NCBI GenBank assembly: GCA_964471555.1
Contig: CAYYGM010000020.1
Span: forward strand, 1-40,471
Direction: 5' to 3'
Source of the DNA: JADLFV01 sp964471555
GTDB lineage: Bacteria; Planctomycetota; Phycisphaerae; Phycisphaerales; Phycisphaeraceae
Length of the DNA: 40,471 bases
Part shown: positions 31,016-38,700 of the stretch, piece by piece
Position numbering within the stretch: the first letter of the stretch is position 1
Layout of the letters: each line of letters starts with the position of its first letter
The notes under the pieces: model-generated
What the model was told of the DNA's origin: nothing
The model's database searches: none
Seen by the model: the letters and a program-made list of their open reading frames with translations, nothing else
Made by a program: the position numbers and the translations under genes

Positions 31016-32872
31016 ATGACCCAAGGACGACGTGTCATTGTGGTGGGCGGCGGATTGGCGGGTTTGGCAGCCACCGTGCGCATCGCGGAGGCCGGGACGC
31101 CGGTGGACCTGGTCAGCATGGTGCCGGTCAAGCGCTCGCACTCGGTCTGCGCCCAGGGCGGCATCAACGCCTGCAACGACGTGGCCCGGCAGCAGGGTTA
31201 CTCCGAGTGGCAGCACATGGATGAGACGCTCTACGGGGGCGACTTTCTCAACCATCAGCCGCCGGTTTACGAGATGACCCACTGGGCCCCGCGCATCATC
31301 GACCTGCTCGATCGCATGGGCGTGCCCTTCAATCGCACCACCGAGGGCTTCCGCGATCTGCGCCTCTTCGGCGGATCACTGTTCAAGCGCACGCACTTTG
31401 CCGGTGCTTCGACCGGTCAGCAGCTTCTCTACGGGCTCGATGAACAAGTCCGCCGCTACGAAGCCGAGGGCAAGGTCAAAAAGTACGAGTTCTGGGAGTT
31501 TCTCGCGCCCGTGATGGACGAAGGCGTCTGCCGCGGCATCATCGCCCAGGACATGCGCACGATGGAGATTCGTTCACTTCCGGGGGCGGCAGTGGTCATG
31601 GCCACCGGTGGCTGCGGATTGATATACGGCAAGAGCACCATGAGCATGATCTGCAACGGCGCGGCCGCCGCCCGCTGCTACATCGCCGGCGCTCCGCTGG
31701 GCAACCCGGAGATGATCCAGGTGCATCCCACGGCCATCCCCGGCGAAGACAAGTGCCGCCTGATGAGCGAATCAGCCCGCGGTGAGGGCGGCCGCGTCTG
31801 GGTGCCCCGCAAGAAGGGAGATACGAGAGATCCCCGCCAGATCCCCGAAGCTGAGCGCTACTACTTCCTCGAAGAAAAGTACCCCAAGTACGGCAACCTC
31901 GTGCCGCGCGACATCGCCACCCGTGAAATCTTCTGGGTCTGCCAGGAAGGTCTGGGCATCGGTGGCGGCAACATGGTTTACCTCGACATCACCCATCTGC
32001 CGCAGGAAACCAAGAACAAGCTGGCTGCCATCCTCGAAATCTACGAAACCTTCACCGGCGACGACCCGCGCGAAACGCCGATGAAAATCTTCCCCGCCGT
32101 GCATTACTCCATGGGCGGCCTCTACACCATCTACACCCCGGAAGAACGTCCGCCCGTCCCCGGCGATCCACTGGAAAAAGTGGTCGGCCTCAAGCATGGC
32201 GCGCCCGACAACATGATGACCCCGCTCAAAGGCCTCTATGCCTTCGGCGAACTCAACTACCAGTACCACGGCGCCACACGCCTCGGCGCCAACGCCCTGC
32301 TCTCTTGCATCTTCGACGGCCTGTTCTGCGGACTGTCGGTCCATAACTACGCACTCGAACAGCCCGCATCATCCAACTCCACCGCCGCCTTCCAGCAGGC
32401 CGCGGAAAAAGAGAAGCAGAAAGCGCAGAAGCTGATCGATAACCAGGGCGAGCACAACCCCTACGAGTTGCACCAGCGCCTGGGCTTGGAGATGACCGCC
32501 GCCGCCACCGTAGTCAAGGAGGAATCCCGCCTCCAGCAGGCCCGTGAATCCGTGCGGCAGATGAAGCAGCAGTACAAGTCCATCAAGCTGGCCGACGCCG
32601 GCGGCTGGACCAACCAGAACCTGATGTTCGCCCGCGCCCTGGGCGACATGCTGCCTTACGCCGAGGCCATCCTGGCCGCCAGCATCGCCCGCAAGGAATC
32701 GCGCGGCAGCCACTATCGCAGCGATTACACCGAGCGCGTGGACGATCCGTTCCACAAGACCACCGTGGTGTCCTACGATTCTGCCGCCGACGAACCGAAG
32801 ATTGATTGGGAAGACATTCCCCTGCCCATGGTGCCCCTGCGTGCCCGCACCTACGGCAAGGTGGAGGGTTAA
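31016..32872 (+). CDS. sdhA: Succinate dehydrogenase flavoprotein subunit
   Basis: 618 residues. It oxidises succinate to fumarate (or the reverse) with covalent FAD. Evidence: dinucleotide fold VVGGGLAGLAATVRIAEAG at residues 9-27; FAD-linking His42 in KRSHSVCAQGGINA; YGGDFLNHQPPV; substrate region IQVHPTAIPGEDKCRLMSES and RGEGGRVWVPRKKGD. The sequence is of the Bacillus/epsilon-type paired with a single b558 anchor. The TAA stop lies 3 nt before the TTG start of sdhB. A dispersed-motif copy (31577) encodes SLPGAAVVMATGG, so it coincides with conserved-type sequence here. Confidence 0.97.
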   Translation: MTQGRRVIVVGGGLAGLAATVRIAEAGTPVDLVSMVPVKRSHSVCAQGGINACNDVARQQGYSEWQHMDETLYGGDFLNHQPPVYEMTHWAPRIIDLLDRMGVPFNRTTEGFRDLRLFGGSLFKRTHFAGASTGQQLLYGLDEQVRRYEAEGKVKKYEFWEFLAPVMDEGVCRGIIAQDMRTMEIRSLPGAAVVMATGGCGLIYGKSTMSMICNGAAAARCYIAGAPLGNPEMIQVHPTAIPGEDKCRLMSESARGEGGRVWVPRKKGDTRDPRQIPEAERYYFLEEKYPKYGNLVPRDIATREIFWVCQEGLGIGGGNMVYLDITHLPQETKNKLAAILEIYETFTGDDPRETPMKIFPAVHYSMGGLYTIYTPEERPPVPGDPLEKVVGLKHGAPDNMMTPLKGLYAFGELNYQYHGATRLGANALLSCIFDGLFCGLSVHNYALEQPASSNSTAAFQQAAEKEKQKAQKLIDNQGEHNPYELHQRLGLEMTAAATVVKEESRLQQARESVRQMKQQYKSIKLADAGGWTNQNLMFARALGDMLPYAEAILAASIARKESRGSHYRSDYTERVDDPFHKTTVVSYDSAADEPKIDWEDIPLPMVPLRARTYGKVEG

Positions 32873-32875
32873 GCG

Positions 32876-33667
32876 TTGAGCCAGACCGAAACAACCTCAA
32901 AGCGTCCTTCACGTTTCACCGTCCGCGTCAAGCGGCAGGACGAACCCAACAGCTCGCCCTACTTCCAGAGCTTCGAGCTGGAGTATCGCCCCAATCTCAA
33001 CGTCATCAGTATCCTCCAGATGATCGCTGCCAAACCGGTGACCACCGAGGGCAAACAGGTTGCGCCGGTCGTCTGGGACTGCAACTGCCTGGAAGAAGTC
33101 TGCGGGGCCTGCACCATGGTCATCAACGGCAAGGTGCGCCAGGCCTGCTCCTGTCTGCTCGATGAATTGCTTGATGCGGCCGGCACAACGGTGACGCTGG
33201 AGCCGATGAGCAAGTTTCCCGTGGTGCGCGATCTGTTTGTCGATCGCCAGCGTATGTTCGACAACCTGCTGAAGATCAAGGCCTGGGTGCCCATCGACGG
33301 CACGCACGCACGCGGCCCCGGTCCGCGCGAGACGCAGGAAGCCCAGGAAGAACGCTACGCCATCAGCCGTTGCATGACCTGCGGCTGCTGCCTCGAGGCC
33401 TGCCCGCAGTTCACCAAAGACAACATGTTCCGCGGCGCCCAGGTCATGGCCCAGGCCATGTACTTCAACCGCCACGACACCGGCAAGCAGCTCAAGGACC
33501 AGCGCCTCGACGTGCTGATGGGCGAAGGCGGCGTACACGACTGCGGCAACGCTCAGAACTGCGTCAAGGTCTGCCCCAAGGAAATACCGCTCACGGAAGC
33601 CATCGGCCGCGCCGGCCGACAGATCACCGTGCACGCCATCAAGAAGTTCTTCAACGCCAACAAGTGA
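32876..33667 (+). CDS. sdhB: Succinate dehydrogenase iron-sulfur subunit
   Basis: 263 residues starting with TTG 32876; GGAGGG at 32863-32868 gives 7-nt spacing. It passes electrons from FAD to quinone through three clusters: [2Fe-2S] Cys in WDCNCLEEVCGACTMV with C91 (C69, C71, C76, C79, C91), [4Fe-4S]/[3Fe-4S] Cys in CMTCGCCLEACPQF and CGNAQNCVKVCPKEIPL. The order sdhC-sdhA-sdhB with 3-6-nt gaps is a standard operon. The AT palindrome copy 2 lies 44 nt after the stop. Confidence 0.96.
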   Translation: MSQTETTSKRPSRFTVRVKRQDEPNSSPYFQSFELEYRPNLNVISILQMIAAKPVTTEGKQVAPVVWDCNCLEEVCGACTMVINGKVRQACSCLLDELLDAAGTTVTLEPMSKFPVVRDLFVDRQRMFDNLLKIKAWVPIDGTHARGPGPRETQEAQEERYAISRCMTCGCCLEACPQFTKDNMFRGAQVMAQAMYFNRHDTGKQLKDQRLDVLMGEGGVHDCGNAQNCVKVCPKEIPLTEAIGRAGRQITVHAIKKFFNANK

Positions 33668-33711
33668 TTCGCCACCGCAGCGCATGGCACCACAGTCTTT
33701 CGAGGCGACGG

Positions 33712-33743
33712 CTATTATTAGTTTTCTAAAAAACTAATAACAG
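33712..33743. repeat. AT-rich 32-bp palindrome, copy 2 (two changes)
   Basis: Matches copy 1 at 30 of 32 positions (G to A at position 18, T to C at position 30). It lies between sdhB and the sulfatase gene. CACCACAG occurs 24 nt upstream, as it does 25 nt upstream of copy 1. Confidence 0.93.
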
Positions 33744-33832
33744 CCCCATGGTCACGAAACACCCATCGCTGGCGGCGTGCAGCGATCCCGCGGCGGTCGT
33801 ATCATGATGGTTCTACGAAAGGAGCAGTGGGG

Positions 33833-35596
33833 ATGGATGCTCTTCACTTTAGCCTTGGCCTGGCCATCGGCGCCGCGGGTGCCGCGCCCGCTTTCGCACT
33901 ACAACAACAGCCACCGGCAACCAAAGACGAGCGGCCCAACATCGTCATCATCCTCGCCGACGACATGGGCTTTTCCGACATCGGCTGCTACGGCGGCGAA
34001 GTGCATACGCCCAACCTCGATCACATGGCCGCCCGCGGCGTGCGCTTCACGCAGTTCTACAACTGCGCCCGCTGCTGCCCCACCCGCGCCAGCCTGATGA
34101 CCGGGCTCTACCCCCACGCGGCCGGCATCGGTCGCATGACCGAGTTCGATTACGGCAAGCCCGGCTACCGCGGTTCGCTCAACGATCAGTGCGTCACCAT
34201 CGCCGAAGCCATGCGCTCGGCCGGCTATCACACCTACATGGCCGGCAAATGGCACGTTTCGCGCAACTTCCAGCCCGACGGCGACAAAAGCGCCTGGCCC
34301 ATGCAGCGCGGGTTCGACAAGTTCTACGGCACCCTCATCGCGGCCGGCAGCTACTGGGATCCCATCACCCTGACCGAAGGCAACGATCCGGTTGAACCGC
34401 AAGGCGATTACTACTACACCGAGGCGCTGGGACAGAAGGCCGTCGATTACATCCGCGACGCTGAGGGTGAGCCGTTCTTTCTCTACCTGGCTTTCAGCGC
34501 ACCGCACTGGCCGCTGCACGCCCGGCAGGAAGTGATCGAGCAATACCACGGCCGCTTCGCCGCCGGCTGGGATGAACTGCGCCAGCAACGTTATCAACGC
34601 CTGATCGACCTGGGCATCATCGACCCGCACTGGGCGTTGTCACCGCGCGATGCGGATGTGGAAGCCTGGGACAAGACCGAGTATCCCGACTGGCAGCAGA
34701 CCCGCATGGAAGCGTTCGCTGCCGCCGTCGATCACATTGACCGGGCCGTCGGCCGCGTGGTGGAGGAGTTGCAACAGCGCGGCCAGCTCGACAACACCGT
34801 CATCTTCTTCCTCTCCGACAACGGCGGCGAAAGCATCGAGCACTTCAACGGCATGATCGGCGACACCGGCCGCCCCTGGGCCCAGATGCGCTACGTCCCG
34901 CTCTACACCCGCGACGGTCGGCCCATCCTCGCCGGCGACATCCCCGGCAAGCGCCTCGGCGACGACACCTCCTACGGTGGTTACGGAAGACCCTGGGCCA
35001 ACCTCAGCAACACGCCTTTCCGCTACTTCAAGCACTACACCCACGAAGGCGGCATCTCCACGCCGCTGATCGTGCAATGGCCCGCCCGCCTGCACGCCCA
35101 GGGCGCGTTTCGCCGCCAGATTGGCCACATCATCGACCTGATGCCCACCTGTCTCGACATCGCCGGCTCGACTTATCCCGATCAACTCGACGGCAAGCCG
35201 CGCAAGTCACTTGCGGGCGTCAGCCTGCTGCCTGCGATTCTTGACGATCAGCCCATGCCGCAGCGCATGCTGTTCTGGGAGCACATCGGCCACCGGGCCG
35301 TGCGCGACGGCAAGTGGAAGCTGGTTTCGCTGCCCGACGCTCCATGGGAGTTGTACGACATGGAGGCCGACCGCACCGAGACGCGCGATCTGGCCGCCGA
35401 GCAACCGCAGCTCGTCGAGCGTCTCAGCAAGGCTTATCAGCAGTGGGCCGACCGCAACAACGTGCTGCCCTTCGATGAACTGAAAACGCCCGAGCTCAGC
35501 GGCAAGGACACCATCATGCGCAGCCAGGAGGAGATCGACGAATACTACGCCGCCTTGCGCCGCATGGGCATCGAGCCGCCGATCACAAACAAGTAA
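33833..35596 (+). CDS. Arylsulfatase-family sulfatase, FGly type
   Basis: 587 residues. It hydrolyses sulfate esters, here probably on polysaccharides. Active-site motif CCPTRASLMTG fits CxPxR, with C81 as the residue converted to formylglycine; metal-binding Asp-Asp in ILADDMGFSD, the KWH motif in YMAGKWHVSR, and SDNGGES for the second metal site. The A/G/P-rich N-terminus ends APAFA, a possible signal peptidase site, but MDALHFS lacks a basic n-region. Start 33833 has AAGGAG 8 nt upstream; the GTG at 33827 is too close. A maturase for Cys-type sulfatases is not in the window. A multi-hairpin repeat follows directly after the stop. Confidence 0.95.
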   Translation: MDALHFSLGLAIGAAGAAPAFALQQQPPATKDERPNIVIILADDMGFSDIGCYGGEVHTPNLDHMAARGVRFTQFYNCARCCPTRASLMTGLYPHAAGIGRMTEFDYGKPGYRGSLNDQCVTIAEAMRSAGYHTYMAGKWHVSRNFQPDGDKSAWPMQRGFDKFYGTLIAAGSYWDPITLTEGNDPVEPQGDYYYTEALGQKAVDYIRDAEGEPFFLYLAFSAPHWPLHARQEVIEQYHGRFAAGWDELRQQRYQRLIDLGIIDPHWALSPRDADVEAWDKTEYPDWQQTRMEAFAAAVDHIDRAVGRVVEELQQRGQLDNTVIFFLSDNGGESIEHFNGMIGDTGRPWAQMRYVPLYTRDGRPILAGDIPGKRLGDDTSYGGYGRPWANLSNTPFRYFKHYTHEGGISTPLIVQWPARLHAQGAFRRQIGHIIDLMPTCLDIAGSTYPDQLDGKPRKSLAGVSLLPAILDDQPMPQRMLFWEHIGHRAVRDGKWKLVSLPDAPWELYDMEADRTETRDLAAEQPQLVERLSKAYQQWADRNNVLPFDELKTPELSGKDTIMRSQEEIDEYYAALRRMGIEPPITNK

Positions 35597-35597
35597 C

Positions 35598-35622
35598 GTT
35601 TAGCGGGCGAGCTTGCTCGCCC
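35598..35622. repeat. Hairpin repeat, second copy of the 24934 family
   Basis: GTTTAGC followed by GGGCGAGC TT GCTCGCCC, a perfect 8-bp stem. It differs from 24934-24958 at one base. A TTAAACG a few bases on could close an outer stem. It fills most of the 38-nt gap between the convergent sulfatase and galM genes. Confidence 0.88.
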
Positions 35623-35634
35623 ATGGCGGTTTGC

Positions 35635-36693
35635 TTAAACGCTGAAACGATACTCGGTCACCTGGCGGTAGGTCTGCCCGGGGCGCAGGATGCAACTGGG
35701 GAAGCTCGGCTGGTTGACCGAGTCGGGAAAGTGCTGCGTTTCCAGGCAGAATCCGCTGCGGCGGGGGTAGCTGCATCCGCCCTTGCCCAGACTGTCAATA
35801 TCCAGGAAATTGCCGGCATAAAACTGCACGCCGGGCTCGGTGGTCCAAACCTCCATCATCCGCCCGCTGACCGGCTCGAACACCTGCGCGGCTGGCGCCA
35901 GCGCCTGCTCATGGTCGCGCCGGATCACCCAGTTGTGATCGTATCCGCCGCCGCGGCGCAATTGCTCATCGTCAGCGTCGATGTCCCGCCCGATGGGTTT
36001 GGCCGTGCGGAAATCGAAGGGGGTATCGGTCACGTCGCGCAGCTCGCCGGTGGGAATCAACTGCTCGTCCACAGCCGTGAAAGCATCAGCATGAAGCGTC
36101 ATCACGTGATCGAGGATGTCGCCGCCGGCGTGGCCCGCCAGGTTGAAGTAGCCGTGATGCGTGAGGTTGCAGGGCGTGGCCCGATCGCAGGTCGCTGCGT
36201 ACTCGAAGCGAAGGGTATTGTCCTCGGTGAGGCTGATGGTCACCGTCATGTCGAGGTTGCCGGGATATCCCTCATCGCCGTCGGGGCTGCGGTGTTGCAG
36301 GCGGACGGCCGGGTTGCGTGCATCGTCGAGCGGCTGCGCCTGCCAGAGCACCTTGTCGTAGCCGACGTTGCCGCCGTGCAGGTGATGGTCTTTCCAGTTG
36401 CGGGCCAGTTGGTACGTGCGGCCGTCGAGGCTGAAGCAGCCGCGGGCGATGCGATTGCCGAAGCGGCCGATCAGGGCGCCCAGATAGGAGCCACCCCGCA
36501 GGTAATCTTCGACACGGTCACAACCCAGGACCACATCCGCCGGCTCACCGTGACGATCGGGCGCCCACAGTTGGGTGACGATGCCGCCGAAGTTGGTGAG
36601 CTTGACGATCGTGCCCTGCGGGTTGACCAGCGTGAACAGATCCGCCGGCCGACCGTCAGGCAGTTTGCCGAAAGGTTTCACCTCAATGGCCAT
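35635..36693 (-). CDS. galM: Aldose 1-epimerase (galactose mutarotase)
   Basis: 352 residues from ATG 36693 (MAIEVKPFGKLPDGR); the upstream in-frame ATG at 36801 adds non-family sequence. It interconverts alpha and beta anomers of galactose or glucose. Motifs: IGRFGNRIARG, NWKDHHLHGG, catalytic His in CNLTHHGYFNLAGH (~178), and catalytic Glu in FCLETQHFPDSVNQPSFPS (~316). No signal peptide: cytoplasmic. It is divergent from a GH2 gene and convergent with the sulfatase, fitting galactose release from a sulfated polysaccharide. An AT-rich GCTATAT stretch at ~36759-36777 may be its promoter. Confidence 0.94.
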   Translation of the reverse strand: MAIEVKPFGKLPDGRPADLFTLVNPQGTIVKLTNFGGIVTQLWAPDRHGEPADVVLGCDRVEDYLRGGSYLGALIGRFGNRIARGCFSLDGRTYQLARNWKDHHLHGGNVGYDKVLWQAQPLDDARNPAVRLQHRSPDGDEGYPGNLDMTVTISLTEDNTLRFEYAATCDRATPCNLTHHGYFNLAGHAGGDILDHVMTLHADAFTAVDEQLIPTGELRDVTDTPFDFRTAKPIGRDIDADDEQLRRGGGYDHNWVIRRDHEQALAPAAQVFEPVSGRMMEVWTTEPGVQFYAGNFLDIDSLGKGGCSYPRRSGFCLETQHFPDSVNQPSFPSCILRPGQTYRQVTEYRFSV

Positions 36694-36829
36694 GTGAGAA
36701 ATGCCTTTGACACTGAAGGTGGGGGGGAACACTGCGGCCGGCCCGGGATGCAAGAGCGATATAGCATAGCTAAAAACGCCTCGGGGTGCGGCCGGGTTCA
36801 TCTGTTCGTCAGGAACCGAGCGACCGCTT

Positions 36830-36835
36830 TATAAT
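36830..36835 (+). promoter_or_regulatory. Perfect -10 hexamer upstream of the GH2 gene
   Basis: TATAAT, 24 nt before ATG 36860, leaving a leader of ~17 nt that carries GGGAGAGGG. No convincing -35. Confidence 0.5.
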
Positions 36836-36859
36836 CGCGGCAACTGACGGGAGAGGGTT

Positions 36860-38653
36860 ATGAAACACATCTTGCTGATTGGGAGCATGCTCATGGTCTG
36901 CACGTTCAGCGGCGCTGAGGGGCAGGACTGGAAACCGGTCGCAGGGCGGCCGATGACGCGCTGGGCGGCCCAAATCCAGGTCGACAACGTGCTGCCGGAG
37001 TATCCGCGGCCGCAGATGCAGCGCCCGCGCTGGATGAACCTCAACGGATTGTGGCAGTTTGCGATCCGGCCGCAGGATGATCAGGGCAAGCCGGATCAGT
37101 GGGATGGATCAATCCTCGTGCCCTTCGCCGTCGAGTCCGCCTTGTCGGGTGTCGGCCGCACGGTGGGTCCGCAGCAGCGCTTGTGGTATCGCCGCACCTG
37201 GCAGGTGCCCGCCGAGTGGCGCAGCGACGGCCAGCGCGTGCTGCTGCACTTCGAGGCCTGCGACTGGCAGACCACCGTGTGGGTCAACGGCCGCAAGCTC
37301 GGCGAACATCGCGGCGGCTACGACCCCTTCAGCTTCGATGTCACCGACGCCTTGGCCGACGCCGGCGAACAGGAAATCATCATCAGCGCGTGGGATCCGA
37401 CCGACTCCCAGTGGCAACCGCGCGGCAAGCAGGTGCAGAAACCGCATGGCATTTACTACACGGCAGTCACCGGCCTGTGGGGCACGGTGTGGGCCGAGCC
37501 TGTACCGACCGCACACATCGAATCGCTCAAGATCACGCCCGACGTGGACGCCGGCCAGGTCAGCATCGAAGCCCGCTGCACCGGCGGCGCGCAATTGCAG
37601 GTCGAAGTGCTGGACGGTGATGGCCAGACCATCGCACAAGCTCATGCCGCGCCCGACGCAACGCTCACTCTGCCGATCACGAACGCCCGACTCTGGTCGC
37701 CCGACGATCCTTACCTCTACAACCTGAAAGTCACCCTGGCCGGTGACGCAGGCGCCGCCGATGAGCTGACCAGCTACTTCGGCATGCGCAAGATTGCGCT
37801 GCAACGCGACGACGCCGGCGTGCTGCGCCTGGCCCTGAACAACAACATCCTTTTCCAGTTCGGCCCGCTCGATCAGGGCTGGTGGCCCGACGGCCTGTAC
37901 ACCGCGCCCAGTGACGAGGCCCTGCGCTACGACATCGACATCACGAAGCAACTCGGCTTCAACATGATTCGCAAACACGTCAAGGTCGAGCCGCGCCGCT
38001 GGTACACCTGGTGCGATCGCATCGGCATGCTGGTCTGGCAGGACATGCCCAGCGGCGATCGCGGCATCAAGCGCGACCAGCCCGACATCGTGCGCGGCGC
38101 CGACTCGGCGGCCAACTACGAGCGCGAGTATCAGGCCATGATCGACACGCTCTACAACCATCCCTGCATCGTGATGTGGGTGCCCTTCAACGAAGGCTGG
38201 GGCCAGTTCGACACCGCCCGCATCGTGCAGTGGACCAAAGATTACGATCCGACGCGCCTGGTCAACAACACCAGCGGCTGGGCGGATCGCGGCGTGGGCG
38301 ATGTCAATGACATGCACAAGTATCCCGGCCCCGGCATGCCTGAGCCGGAAGAAAAGCGGGCCGTGGTGCTGGGCGAGTTCGGCGGCCTGGGACTGCCGCT
38401 GGCCGGGCACACCTGGCAGGATGAAAAGAACTGGGGCTACCGTAGCTACGAAAACCTCGAATCCCTGCAAGCAGCCATCCTCGATCTGCTGGCCAAAACG
38501 CCGCCGTTGATCCAGCTCGGCCTCAGTGCCGCGGTCTACACCCAGACCACCGATGTGGAGATCGAAGTCAACGGCCTGATGACCTACGATCGGGCGGTGC
38601 TGAAGGTGGATCCGCAGACCTTCTCCGCCGCGGTCCGCAAACTGTACGATTGA
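36860..38653 (+). CDS. Glycoside hydrolase family 2 protein, secreted
   Basis: 597 residues, shorter than LacZ and close to compact GH2 enzymes. A signal peptide (MKHILLIGSMLMVCTFSGAEG) is followed by the sugar-binding jelly-roll (LNGLWQFAI, LWYRRTWQVP, VWVNGRKLGEHRGGYDPF), an Ig-like domain (~residues 220-310), and a TIM barrel. The acid/base is E445 in VPFNEGWGQFD and the nucleophile E506 in VLGEFGGLG. Activity could be beta-galactosidase, beta-glucuronidase or another beta-exoglycosidase; it cannot be fixed from sequence alone. GGGAGAGGG gives a strong ribosome site. Neighbours GalM and the sulfatase suggest a galactan-type substrate. Confidence 0.92.
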   Translation: MKHILLIGSMLMVCTFSGAEGQDWKPVAGRPMTRWAAQIQVDNVLPEYPRPQMQRPRWMNLNGLWQFAIRPQDDQGKPDQWDGSILVPFAVESALSGVGRTVGPQQRLWYRRTWQVPAEWRSDGQRVLLHFEACDWQTTVWVNGRKLGEHRGGYDPFSFDVTDALADAGEQEIIISAWDPTDSQWQPRGKQVQKPHGIYYTAVTGLWGTVWAEPVPTAHIESLKITPDVDAGQVSIEARCTGGAQLQVEVLDGDGQTIAQAHAAPDATLTLPITNARLWSPDDPYLYNLKVTLAGDAGAADELTSYFGMRKIALQRDDAGVLRLALNNNILFQFGPLDQGWWPDGLYTAPSDEALRYDIDITKQLGFNMIRKHVKVEPRRWYTWCDRIGMLVWQDMPSGDRGIKRDQPDIVRGADSAANYEREYQAMIDTLYNHPCIVMWVPFNEGWGQFDTARIVQWTKDYDPTRLVNNTSGWADRGVGDVNDMHKYPGPGMPEPEEKRAVVLGEFGGLGLPLAGHTWQDEKNWGYRSYENLESLQAAILDLLAKTPPLIQLGLSAAVYTQTTDVEIEVNGLMTYDRAVLKVDPQTFSAAVRKLYD

Positions 38654-38700
38654 TCGGCAATATCCGGCCGCGGCGAAGCGTTAACACTGAACGCGAGCCG

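Noticed and set aside
37109..38470. A 453-codon minus-strand frame
   Set aside because: Antisense shadow of the GH2 gene, whose catalytic residues are intact.
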